From Glandiceps talaboti (lineage: Eukaryota; Hemichordata; Enteropneusta; Spengelidae): DNA of 64,000 nucleotides. Positions 38,826 through 52,000 of the stretch are shown here, piece by piece; the first letter of the stretch is position 1; each line of letters begins with the position of its first letter. The notes under the pieces were generated by a model. That model was not told the origin of the DNA and did not search any database. It saw only the letters and a list, made by a program, of their open reading frames with translations. The stretch covers positions 2,154,501-2,218,500 of the forward strand of contig NC_135558.1 of assembly GCF_964340395.1 (NCBI RefSeq), in the 5' to 3' direction. A program made the position numbers and the translations under genes.

Positions 38826-39914
38826 TAAGTAACCATTGCATCATTTGAAAGGTGAGCTGTGAAAGTCCTTATTTTATACCTGAGTGAGTAAAGTTTGTGG
38901 ACTTCAAATTAAAATATTCAGTAAATATAGTGTTCAGTCACTTGAAGTATCAATATCCTATACAAAGGGAAACAAACTAGTTTATGGAATATTGTAAATG
39001 GACTAACGTACTGTTTCTATGACAACAATCTATTAAAAGTAGTTACTGTGTCTTTGACAACATCTGGGCATGGTCTACTTGTGATACATATAGTAACTAC
39101 ATTATGTCCAGTAAACAGTATACAGCTGTGACTGGTTGCTGTTGCTATGACAACAGCAGGTGATAACCAAATGCTGTTGCTATGACAACAAGTAGTACCT
39201 GGTTACTATCTCTATGACAACAGCAAGGTACTGTTTTCTCGATAACAGTAGTATTACTCCATTACTCGTACACTGAGATATTTGGTTCGCTCATGCACCG
39301 GTAGTTGACATAAAAGAAACAACAAGATGATACCAAATAATATATCAAATCATCCAACATACAGGTTATGTGTGTTGTAGACAGAAAATTAAGTTTTGTC
39401 AAGAAATCAAGATATCGTGAAATATTTAGGGTTAGTTTCTTGAGAGATGAAGAAGGACAAAGACAGTCAGAATGGGGAGTGTGTCTACAAATGTCAACTG
39501 TTTAACATGTTCTACAGAGCATAGCACCTCTGGTCTGGTCCTGAATTGTTAGCTATTGGTCCCTACAGTATATCTTCAAGGCTATCTCTTTAGTTTACAC
39601 AGTACATTTCATGAAATTGATCAACTACTACACAATGAATATGTAATGACTACATTCTGGTAGTTACATATCAAAGATTGTCAATCATATGTAAATTACT
39701 ATGGACATGTATATTTCCATTAAAATGAATACAAGTTTTTTCACTGACTTATTAACACATGAGAATTGGAAACACACATACAGCACATGTAAGCTGCTGC
39801 TTGGAGAACAGGAAGTCATGATTCTTAGAAAGTGAAGATATTTACGGCATAAGGAATTGCACAGGCTATGAAGTGAAATGTTCATGTTATGCATATATTG
39901 TCAATATGAGGAAC

Positions 39915-40345
39915 GCTGAGTTGTTTTATGCATTGACGGATGACACTGTTGGCGGTGTACACATTGACGAACGACACTGTTGGCGGTGTACACATTGACG
40001 GATGCACTGTTGTTGGTGTACACATTGACGGATGCACTGTTGTTGGTGTACACATTGACGTTGCACTGTAGCGGTGTACACATTGATGGATGCACTGTTG
40101 GTGGTGAACACATTGATAGTTGCACTGTTGCAGTGTACACAGTGATGTTGCACTGTTGTGGTGTACACATCGATGGATTCAAGTTGTCAGTTTATGCACT
40201 TACAAATGCCATATCATAGCTTTACACAAGGACAGATGCACTGTTCTTGGTTTACACAGTGCACTTTTGTCGATTCTCACACTGACGGATGCACTGTTGC
40301 TGGCTTATTCACTGACACAGTTGTTCATTTACGCATTGACAGATA
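39915..40345. repeat. ~30-bp degenerate tandem repeat across the KIF21 stop codon and 3' UTR
   Basis: Units of the form ACACATTGACGGATGCACTG spaced about 30 bases apart. The copy at 40331-40346 (ACGCATTGACAGATAT) is the antisense of the last KIF21 codons, so the array begins in coding sequence and runs into the 3' UTR. Confidence 0.85.
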
Positions 40346-40431
40346 TATTATCATCCTCCTTGTCGGTAGCCGTATCAGACGATGGCGATTCAAAATTACT
40401 TCTATGACGCCATATACTTATGGTACGATCA
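40329..40431 (-). CDS. KIF21: KIF21 terminal exon n (WD40 blade 7 end, stop)
   Basis: 103 nt including TAA at 40329-40331, phase 2 in. It encodes [15 protein letters not shown] and an acidic tail ending [11 protein letters not shown]. The acceptor is TACTACAG. The last codons and the stop fall inside a degenerate tandem repeat that continues into the 3' UTR. I see no convincing AATAAA on the minus strand close by, so the 3' UTR end is not called. Confidence 0.88.
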
Positions 40432-43400
40432 CTGTAGTAAATAAAAACAAAAGAACTAAAAACTAAGGATATGACAAAACTGAAAACAAAACATTTCAAT
40501 GCATGCAATGAAGGAAAGCTTTAAGAAAATGAAAACTTTTATCATAATATTTGGTATATATGAGATCTATATAATGCATGCATTGAATACTACGTAATAA
40601 TAGAAGGATAATATAGAAGTTAAATTTATATGTATTTAATATAATAAACTACTCAATATTGATGATAGACCTGTCATAATGACTAAGCTATAGAGATGAG
40701 ATTTATATTTACTTATAGAGGGTCAGATTAATTGCTCTTTGTGAAAGGCTTTCGGAAGACGCCATATTTTGATGTTACCACTGTATGGTATGCAAAATTA
40801 GCAATGATATAAAATAATAATGGAGTGATACGATATGATATATGATATATGATAGGATATGATGTGATACGATATCGTTTGATATGGGATGTGATATCGT
40901 GTGATATGATGTAATGTGATATGAAAGACATGACAAAATCAAAGAGAAGAAGAGAAATACAAAGTTGAAAATCTTGTTAATAAATGAGTGTACTGTGGTA
41001 GAAAGATCATGAAAAGCAAAAAAATATAAATATTTTGGGAGGATAAATATCTCACTGTATTTTGTGAGATTTGAAATAACTGTACAGTCACTTATTCTAT
41101 AAGATTTGAAATAACTGTAATCAGTTTATTTTGTAAGATTTGAAATAATTGTACATTCACTGTTATTTGTCAGATCTGAAATAACTAGTCACTTATTCTA
41201 TGAGATTTGAAATAACTAGTCAGTTATTTTGTCAGCTTTGAAATAAGTAGTCAGTTATTTTGTCAGCTTTGAAATAACTAGTCAGTTATTTTGTCAGCTT
41301 TGAAATAACTAGTCAGTTATTTTGTCAGCTTTGAAATAAGTAGTCAGTTATTTTGTCAGCTTTGAAATAAGTAGTCAGTTATTTTGTCAGCTTTGAAATA
41401 ACTAGTCAGTTATTTTGTCAGCTTTGAAATAACTAGTCAGTTATTTTGTCAGCTTTGAAATAACTAGTCAGTTATTTTGTCAGATTTGAAATAAGTAGTC
41501 AGTTATTTTGTCAGATTTGAAATAAGTAGTCAGTTATTTTGTCAGCTTTGAAATAAGTAGTCAGTTATTTTGTCAGCTTTGAAATAACTAGTCAGTTATT
41601 TTGTCAGCTTTGAAATAAGTAGTCAGTTATTTTGTCAGATTTGAAATAACTGTAGTCACTGTTATTTGTCAGATTTGAAATTACCATATTCACTGTTATT
41701 TTGAGATTTGAAATCACTGAAATAGATTATTCTATGTTCCATAACATTTGTTAGTGACTTTAAAATTAATGTTATTCTGTGAATTCTCTCTACATAAAAT
41801 TAGGCTAAAACATTGAAATGCCATATTATGTTAATATAAGGCTGTACATACCTGGATGCTGTAAACACAGATGTAGAATTAACAGCAATTGCATTAATAG
41901 GACTGGTATGGGCTTTAATTTCACCAACTAAATTACAATCACTAATCTGCCAAAGTTTCAGTGTGCCTGCACGACATCCACTCAGCAGACAGTTCCGTTC
42001 TGGTAATACTTCTAGTGCACACACCCAATCCTTGTGAGCTGAGTTGATTGACTATACAAATAACAATATTGGATTTGATATCAACTATAGTTCACAAGAT
42101 AACAATTTCAACCTAAACTAATTTTACTTATTTTTTTTTTGATTAGACAATGAACAATATATTCACTAAAGATTCTTAAAATACCACTGACCAGACAACT
42201 GTACATTACAGGTCTATTTTATCTAGATATGTAGTATAGCATTAGGTGAAATTTGTTTATTGACAGTCAAAATACCAACTCACATTTCATTGGAGGCACT
42301 GACCTATACACATTTGATTGGATACATTGCACCATTCTAAGTGTACTGATACACTAATATGCTTAACAACTGGTGATTCACTACTGTTCAGGGTATATGA
42401 TATGAGTATATCATTACAAAATAGTTTTAAGGAAATGTTTCAGTTACAGCTAGTGTAAAGACGTTAGTGTAGTGTTTTAAAGTTGTTCTGTTGTATAGCT
42501 GAAAAGGGATTCAAAATTTAGAAACATTGAAGGACCTGCCAGAAATTGTTTGAAATTCCAGGACATTAAACATCTTTCCACAAGTTGTTAGAATTCCAAA
42601 CTGGCATATATAAACCCCAGGGTTAAAGGTCAAGGTTTCAATGTCAGGTTCTCACATTACTGTTATATTATCACTGGAGCGATGAGGATTACATAGGATT
42701 ATTCTTTTGACAAACTTTTCATACAGCTCTGTCATGAAAACTGTTTGTTTTTACACCTAGATTTTAATCCTAATCTGACATTGATCTTTAAATCCTGAAT
42801 AATTATAGAGGATCTACCTTTATCAATGATTGTTGACGTAGATCCCATTTCTTGATACACATATCTCTTGAACCACTAAATAATGTCGTATCATTGACTG
42901 CAAGACTTTGTATACCATCATAATGAGGTGGTTCTAAATTGAACTTTGAACTTACAACGCCACCGGCATCTTCTGGTACATCAAATACCTATGGGCCAAT
43001 CACAAGAATTTTACTAAAAGCACTGCTAACATCAAACGTGCAATAGCCAATCACAAGAATTTTACCAAACAATCAAAATCATGATAGCCAATCACAACAG
43101 TTGTACTGAAAACATCATCATTTAGTGAAGTCACACATCTGATAGCCAATCACAATGCTTGTTCTGGGTAACTTATAAATCCCAAAACTCAGTGAATCAA
43201 CACATTTCAGAAACATGGGAATTCAAGATATTTATTGCCATCACTAGTGTTGTAAGGGAGACACTCCTAGATGCAATAAATGATTATAAATGAAATCAAC
43301 TGATACATGTCAGAATAACGTTTATGAAAAAATGTCTATTGCCTGGCGTGGTGTTCCCTTGTAAATTTTCTTCTCTACTTGTTTCTCTCGTATATTAAGT

Positions 43401-46015
43401 AGAAGTGCATAGAATTAATTTGTATACCTTGATGTAATGATCTTTAGATCCTGTAATAACAGTATCAATATCACTGTCTCCATCCTCCACAGCCAATGTC
43501 ATAACAGCAGCACTATGTCCACCTACTAACTTACCCATTGCCTGGAAACTAATATCAAAATATACAAGAAACAAAATGTGAATTCATGCACTAAGATAAT
43601 ACGGTACTGACAGACTTGTAACATATATACTTTTGTCAGATAACTTCCACGACCACAGTTGAACAATTGCTTAGGCTTTCCCCTTCTCAAACAGACCAAC
43701 ATGCTAACACTGTAACAGTTCATTTTGCAACACTGTTGCATACTACACTGTTGTATAAGTCCCCACTTGACAATTTTGATGCTGTCAAGAATCAGACCAA
43801 CCAATGGTTGACTTCTACGTTGGTTAAATTTCGATAACAGAGATCTTCCTGCATATTAAACTTTGACTCGTTTTGACCAAACCTATCCAATGAAGACCTC
43901 TCTTTATTAAACTCTAAACTATACTTTAAGATTTAGTTTTGATGATATCTGCACTGTTGCATTGCAAATCAAGCAAAGACTTACTTTCTAAGGTCCCAGA
44001 ATCTAACAGTACTACCAGCAGCTGAGTACAGCATTGTACCAGGTTTGTTGACAGCAATGGCATTAATACTAGTCTCACCAACTGGTACAGACAATGTCCT
44101 ACTACTGGTAAGGGCTACACTACCACCCAGTGTATGACCAGAAGAACTGTAAAATATAACGATACATATCATACAGATTAATGAACAAAGGATATGAATA
44201 GTACTACAGGTGAAATACATAGTAATCATTACACATGGTGTGACACCTTTGTACCAGGTTTGAAAGAAATTGGCCATTGCATGTCAGAGCATAGACCCTC
44301 CAGCCAACGTTGTTGGAGGGTCAATGGTCAGAGATATGGAAGTGTACAGACAGCCAGACAGAAGAATGGACAGAACCCATTGCAATAGCTCCCCCCCTCT
44401 CTCTGGCATATTTCATACTCTGTAAAGCATGTATCCTGTAAATATAGTATACTCACCTTAAAGTTTTGATACATGTAGCCTGGCTATCTCTGATATCCCA
44501 TACTTTGATATAGGATGTTGATACACTGAATACCAATCCTAATCTCTCAGCATACTTCACAGTTACTACATTATTTGGATGTCCAAGTAACGACATTATC
44601 TCCTGCCCAGTCTCTAGACTCCACACTTTGACAGTACGATCTGTCAAAATAAAAACACAACTTGTTATTTGAAATACTATTACACAATAGGTAGGTCATA
44701 GAAATAAGTCATTTGAAATCATGAAAAATAAAACCCAATCTACAGATGTATCATGGTAAAATATGACAGGAAAATTAGTCATTTTAGTTGTAGTACAATT
44801 ACTTTATTAGCATCTAGTTTTTGAAGCGACTATATAGCTTTCATCCGAATCACTCAGACATTATTAGTGTAATGATGCTTTGACGGTTGGTCAGGTGACC
44901 TCCTAGTGGTATCACCTGACAGTAGACAGGTGGGAGATGGTATCCACAATTAGTCATTTTGTCTTGAAAATGGTTTTCAGTCTTCAGTGAGATTTTGATG
45001 GCACAGTCAGTTGATAGACAAATGTCTGGTATAATGTAACCCCTCCCCCTCCCCCTCTCACTACAATGATATATCTAAACCATATAATACAAATCATATT
45101 ACCTTTAGAACCACTGAATAGTAAATCCTCAGTGGCTTGTACTGTAAGGACAGCTTTGTTATGTCCTTCAGCTGTATGACTACATACCAATGGTGCTTTA
45201 CTACTACCCTGTTTACCAGTGTAGCTTGTTATCATTCCCCTGAAAACAAACAAAAACAACAAAATTTATACAGGTCTTTATTGAAGACATATCCTTACAA
45301 GGCAATACTTTCATTGGTATTGTCACTGGAGGCTTATTGTGACTCCTTGACCTTGGTCACAATAATTGAGATTGACCTCTGACCTAATAACCTATCAAGA
45401 TCATAACTACTGTCTCTGTGGTTGACTTACCTATTAACATTAGAGTGACTGGGAGACTGACTCTGTGACAATCTGGAAAATACATTTTTACCATCTCCAA
45501 ATCGACGACGAATTGGTGGTGAGCCTGGCGGTGTCATCAAATTTTCCCTGTAGAGGTGTACAAAAACAATGGCAATGAATGACTTGACAGTACTTTGACA
45601 GGGACCTCTGATAGTTGTTATTCACAGCAGGACCATAAAGGATGGAAGTATAGGTATAACACACAATGAGAAGGATAGTAATGACAGGAATTACAAATCT
45701 ACATGAATGAGAGCTTCTGGACTGAACAGTACACAAAAAGAAAGAAGTCTATCAGATATAACATACCGTTATTGTTATTCAACTGAAAACATCAACAATT
45801 CAAACTTTTAAATCTAGAGTCATCTAAGTTCTATCTTGCAGGCAGATATTGCTATTTTTTTTAACACTTATAATGTATACTACTTTGTTAGCTGTTCCTG
45901 AATAGCATTTCTAACATTGCATTTCACTTGTGTGTGTGTGTGTTGTGTGCATGTATATGTGTGTATGTGTGTGTATGTATGTATGTATGTATGTATGTAT
46001 GTATGTATGTATATA

Positions 46016-46046
<31 letters not shown>

Positions 46047-49000
46047 ATGTATGTATGTATGTATGTATGTATGTATGTATGTATGTATGTATGTATGTAT
46101 GTATGTATGTATGTATGTATGTATGTATGTATGTATGTATGTATGTATGTATGTATGTATGTATGTATGTATGTATGTATGTACATCGTGTCGTATATAC
46201 ATACTATGCATTATTTCCAATGTTTTCTTTTCTATTTGACTGACATGATGTTGGGATGACATACTGATGATGCAATTACATGACAATGAACTTGAACATA
46301 ATCTAACATGCCTTTGAAAGCCAGTAGAGTGATTCTATCTATGTTAGGATAACATCCCGGTACATTATGGATAGCAGTCAACATTCTATCAGTATACAAT
46401 GTCTGCTATGTACAGTTTAGTTGATGGTATTACCAAACACTGGACGATGACAAGTTGGGAATTTAACAGTACAAACAGATCTGAAGGGAATGCATCTAAT
46501 GGGACAACTAGGGAGTCCTAACAGATCTGAAAGGAATGCATCTAATGGGACAACTAGGGAGTCCTAACAGATCTGAACGAAATGAATCTAATGGGACAAC
46601 TAGGGAGTCCTAATAGATCAGAAGGGAATGCATCTAATGAAGGGAATGCATCTAATGGGCCAACTAGGGAGTCCTAACAGATCTCAAGGAATGCATCTAA
46701 AGAGGCAACTAGGGAGTCCTAACTGAAGGGAATGCATCTAAGAGGCAACTAGGAAGTCCTAACTGAAGGGAATACATCTAATAGGGCAACTAGGGAGTCC
46801 TAACTGAAGGGAATGCATCTAAGAGGCAACTAGGAAGTCCTAACTGAAGGGAATACATCTAATAGGGCAACTAGGGAGTCCTAACTGAAGGGAATGCATC
46901 TAAGAGGCAACTAGGGAGTCCTAACTGAAGGGAATGCATCTAAGAGGCAACTAGGAAGTCCTAACTGAAGGGAATACATCTAATAGGGCAACTAGGGAGT
47001 CCTAACTGAAGGGAATGCATCTAAGAGGCAACTAGGGAGTCCTAACTGAAGGGAATACATCTAATAGGGCAACTAGGGAGTCCTAACTGAAGGGAATGCA
47101 TCTAAGAGGCAACTAGGGAGTCCTAACTGAAGGGAATGCATCTAAGAGGCAACTAGGAAATCCTAACTGAAGGGAATACATCTAATAGGGCAACTAGGGA
47201 GTCCTAACTGAAGGGAATGCATCTAAGAGGCAACTAGGGAGTCCTAACTGAAGGGAATGCATCTAAGAGGCAACTAGGGAGTCCTAACTGAAGGGAATAC
47301 ATCTAATAGGGCAACTAGGGAGTCCTAACTGAAGGGAATGCATCTAAGAGGCAACTAGGAAGTCCTAACTGAAGGGAATACATCTAATAGGGCAACTAGG
47401 GAGTCCTAACTGAAGGGAATGCATCTAAGAGGCAACTAGGAAGTCCTAACTGAAGGGAATACATCTAATAGGGCAACTAGGAAGTCCTAACTGAAGGGAA
47501 TACATCTAATAGGGCAACTAGGGAGTCCTAACTGAAGGGAATGCATCTAAGAGGCAACTAGGGAGTCCTAACTGAAGGGAATGCATCTAAGAGGCAACTA
47601 GGAAATCCTAACTGAAGGGAATACATCTAATAGGGCAACTAGGGAGTCCTAACAGATGTGAAGGGAATGCATCTAATGGGCAACTAGGGAGTCCTAACAG
47701 ATCTGAAGGTATGCATCTAAAGAGGCAACTAGGGAGTCCTAACTGAAGGGAATGCATCTAAGAGGCAACTAGGAAATCCTAACTGAAGGGAATACATCTA
47801 ATAGGGCAACTAGGGAGTCCTAACAGATGTGAAGGGAATGCATCTAAGAGGGCAACTAGGGAGTCCTAACAGATGTGAAGGGAATACATCTAATAGGGCA
47901 ACTAGGGAGTCCTAACAGATGTGAAGGGAATGCATCTAATGGGCAACTAGGGAGTCCTAACAGATCTGAAGGTATGCATCTAAAGAGGCAACTAAGAGAC
48001 CTAAACAGTGATGGGATATTATGTAAATAGGGTAACTAGGGAGACCCAAACAGATTTGAAGGGAATGTGTCAAAATCGGACAACTAGGGAGTACTAAACA
48101 GAGCTGAAGGCAATGCACCTGAAAAGGCAAAAGGGATACTAAAACATTTATGAGAAGAATTCCACCTGACAATGGGCAATGAAAGAGACTAATTTAAAGA
48201 TATTGGCTTTCAGATCCAGTAAAAATAACCTTTGTTCTTTAGATTATTTTCTAAAAGGTTTATATCTAAAATTGACAATAACAACTTGATAAGTTATCTT
48301 CTTCATTTCCCAATGTAGGTGTTATCTCCTGTACCCATGCAACTATTAACATGATGATTTAACTTTAAGAAACCATTTTTATCTGACAGCAATGAAATGG
48401 ACTCAAATACTCTTTACTTCTACAGCATGCATTTATTTGAAAACACTCTACAAGGATGAGCTGAAGCAACTATTGAAAGCAACATTACGCAGGTTTAAGT
48501 CTTGAAAGACGACCGTTGGTTAAAGTTGGCGAGTGGGATTTGGTTCCATGAACTTTGGTGAAACTAACAAAGGAAATCAAAACATACAACATATATACAC
48601 AAAATTCTACACAGGGAGACAAAACAAAACATTAACAGTGTACTTAAACAACTCCTAAAGTATAAGAGTATGGCTTCTTGCTGTATGTCATAGCCTATGT
48701 ATAAATAATTGGGTCCTGGTGCTTGTGAAATGACTTTGCTACCAAAAGTAAAGTTAGCAAAAATCAAATTCAACCAATTTTTTAAACAAAGACTGATTTC
48801 TTATTCTACATGTATAATGATAATCTCTATTGATCCAAATACAATTGGAAACTTGTTTAATTGTTGCAATAGAGCAGTGTCCTAGTCCCTAAAGCAGGAG
48901 GAAACGTGCATTGTTCGGTAGAGTCAAACTGAGCATCACTCTTCTTACATACAGATGTCGGAAACTGTTAATCAATGTATGGGATATCTTACGACGATTG

Positions 49001-52000
49001 ACAGCTACCATAACACTAAACAATCTCTACACTGTTGTTTGACAAGCCTCCAGGTCATAATTCCTATATACATTACACTGTAGAAAACATACATCTATAC
49101 TTAAGGAGTTGTGCCAGTACAAAAACAAGTAATGCAAACATAAATTTAGGATAACTGAGTTTCTGCTAATGAACTCATTTTTATCCTATTCAAACCACAA
49201 ATTATCCTTTATGTCGATTTGCTTCTAGAAAAGCAAAAACTTGTCAATGAAACCACATGGGAGAATATAAAGGCAGCATTGAGAACAATCTTATACAGTA
49301 TAAATGACTTTTTCCTTATTTTTGCTGATTTCCTTGATTTCAGTGTTCCAAAATAATCCATTCATATCCACTCCAATAAATAATTAATAACATGTTTTGC
49401 ATTTCTCACTAGATACAGCAAATTCAGTTAATAACAGGTTCTACATATCCAAATTGTTACAGTAAACTAAATATTTTACTGACAAGTTTGAGTAGGTATG
49501 TGGTACATCAACTTTGCTTCTTGGTTTCAAAACTAAAAGTCCCTTTATTTTTCTTGCACATATTAGTACAACTACAAGAATCTCTGCAGTAACTGAAGCT
49601 TGGGGTCTGTGATATATTTTCAGAATATGGCTAAGAACAGAATCAGTGGTGCGTACTAGAACATATTTGAATTTCAAGGCTGGCAAGGAAAGTGTGCTCT
49701 ATAGATCTAGATGATTGTATGAACAAAGAAACCCTAGTGGCTGGCACCCTAATAACTCATTGGGATGCTTTTCTTCGATCTTTGTTTTAATATGAGCAGG
49801 GGTGTAAATAAGAGCTGCTAGTCAGCAAATACAACTAGCTACTCTAGAGTAGTCTGTCTACTTTTTCAGGACTTTGTGTTTAAAAATTCAGTGTTTATAA
49901 AACTGTATATCCATTGCTGTGTAGATTCACAAGTTCAAGTTTATCACCTACTTTGTCCAATTTTTGCTATTTTTGAAATTAGATACATCCCGTATGTGGA
50001 TATCAAATTTGCCTTCTTCTACAGAGCATCTATTCTTGCTAACCTTGTACAAACACTACTGACGGAGGATTAGTGGCAGGACAATAGTTTCCAAACTGAA
50101 ATGTATTTTTATACATGTGAGAATAGTGAACTTACTGAGAACTAGACCTTGAGATTGTAAAACTACCTCTCCTTGGTCTCATCAAATCTTGTTCTTCAAA
50201 GTCACTTGATTTACCCTTTCCATTGTCAGAACCTTGGCTGGATCTAATTCAAAGAACAAATCAACAAATATATTTAGGATATAAATGAAAGCTTATATAC
50301 ATGGCTACGATTTATCAATTTGTAAAATATGTACATTAGGTTTGGAATTACCATATATGGTTATTAGTAAGATCAGTACAGGTAGAATTACCTTATGAGG
50401 TCATAAGCAATAAAATAAGGTCGTTGGTACTTTCAATACTGGTTGTCTTACCTTATAAGGTCATTGGTAATACCAATACTGGTTGTCTTACCTTATAAGG
50501 TCATTGGTAATACCAATACTGGTGGTCTTACCTTATAAGGTCATTGGTAATACCAATACTGTTTGTCTTACCTTATAAGGTCATTGGTAATATCAATACT
50601 GGTTGTCTTACCTTATAAGGTCATTGGTAATACCAATACTGGTTGTCTTACCTTATAAGGTCATTGGTAATACCAATACTGGTTGTCTTACCTTATAAGG
50701 TCATTGGTAATACCAATACTGGTGGTCTTACCTTATAAGGTCATTGGTGATATAATTTTAGGCTGTTATACCTCATATGGTTATTGTGATAATATTTCAA
50801 GCTACAACACCTTATACGTCACCTGTCACCAATCTCGCATTCTGATTGGTCGAGAGCCCTGCAGATACACAGGCGTATTTTTCACCAACAGCCGTATTTT
50901 TGCTTGTTGTATCACCTGATCAAAAGTAGTTCTTCCATAAACAAACAAAATAGTGCTAATTCCTAGTTTAGAAAACACTAATTATATTCTTAGATTAGAC
51001 AAATAAATACATAAATAAATAAATAAATAAATAAATACAATAGCATGTTTGATTTGTTGTTATGTAAATTGATAGTAGGGATATTTTTACTAAAAATTTG
51101 ACAGTTCGTGGTTTGTTGTCATGGTCACGTACTATACGTCAACTACATCGGTCTACTTACGTAGCTAGCAGACGACATTTGTTGACATACAACTTCGTAC
51201 AAAACTAAAATTGAGTCATGGCTCGCATGAGAGCAACAGGTATTATGCCTGATTTCAAGGTAAAGTGTTTGGACATTCCGTCAGAGAATGAAGATGATAT
51301 CAGCGACATCGACATTACATGTGTACAACAAAATGAAATTTTACAGCAGAAGTTCAGTTTTGATGCCGAAGAAATCAGCGAATTCATCAGCGGACAACAA
51401 AACAAAAACACAGTGAAGAAAACTAACTACGATGTACGTCGATTCCAAAGTTATATACACGATCGGTACGACGAAACGAAGCCCCTTGAAGAAATTCCAC
51501 CGAGTATTTTGGATCAATATCTGCAAAGATTTTATAAGAATATCGTCAAAAAAGATGGGAGCGAATTTGAGCCAGATACGCTGTCGAGTTTCCAGCGCTC
51601 TGTCGATCGTCATCTCAGGCTGAATAACTACGGCAGAAGTATCGTATTGGATGACGAATTTACAACATCAAGAAACGTACTCGCAGCAAAGAGAAAAATG
51701 TTGAAGAAGGAAGGAAAGGGTCGAAAACCTAACGCAAGCATTGCCTTTTCTGCCGACGACGAAACCGTGTTGTATGAAAAGGGGTTGCTTGGTGTACAGA
51801 ATCCCCGAGCATTGTTAAATACGGTTTGGCTGAACAATACGAAACATTTTGGTCTACGCGGCGTGACAGAACATTATGACATGATGTGGGGTGATGTAAC
51901 ACTACAAACGACAACTTGTGGAAAAGAGTTTCTACAGTTTGAGGAAAGGTTAACGAAAACACGTACCGGTGCACCACTTCAGGAGCGTGCGTTTAAACCA

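Larger units (their letters stand above)
36080..39910. other. Sequence downstream of KIF21, no gene seen
   Basis: A-rich on the plus strand. It may include the kinesin 3' UTR (minus strand) and contains the two GGCGCCCT palindromes. Repeated GCTATGACAACA at about 39,130-39,220. No exon supported. Confidence 0.5.

Noticed and set aside
39901-40466. Open frames on both strands with VYT or QCVH repeats
   Set aside because: They arise from the ~30-bp array over the kinesin 3' UTR; only the terminal kinesin exon is supported.
43429-43541. Shorter version of kinesin exon k using the CCAG acceptor
   Set aside because: It breaks the reading frame with exon j; the TTAG acceptor seven bases earlier keeps it.
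45911-46286. Several open frames of 90-120 codons on both strands
   Set aside because: They are translations of a GTAT/GT microsatellite (repeating YVCM or YIHT).
51205-51977. Minus-strand frames opposite the recombinase
   Set aside because: Shadows of the recombinase exon with no domain of their own.
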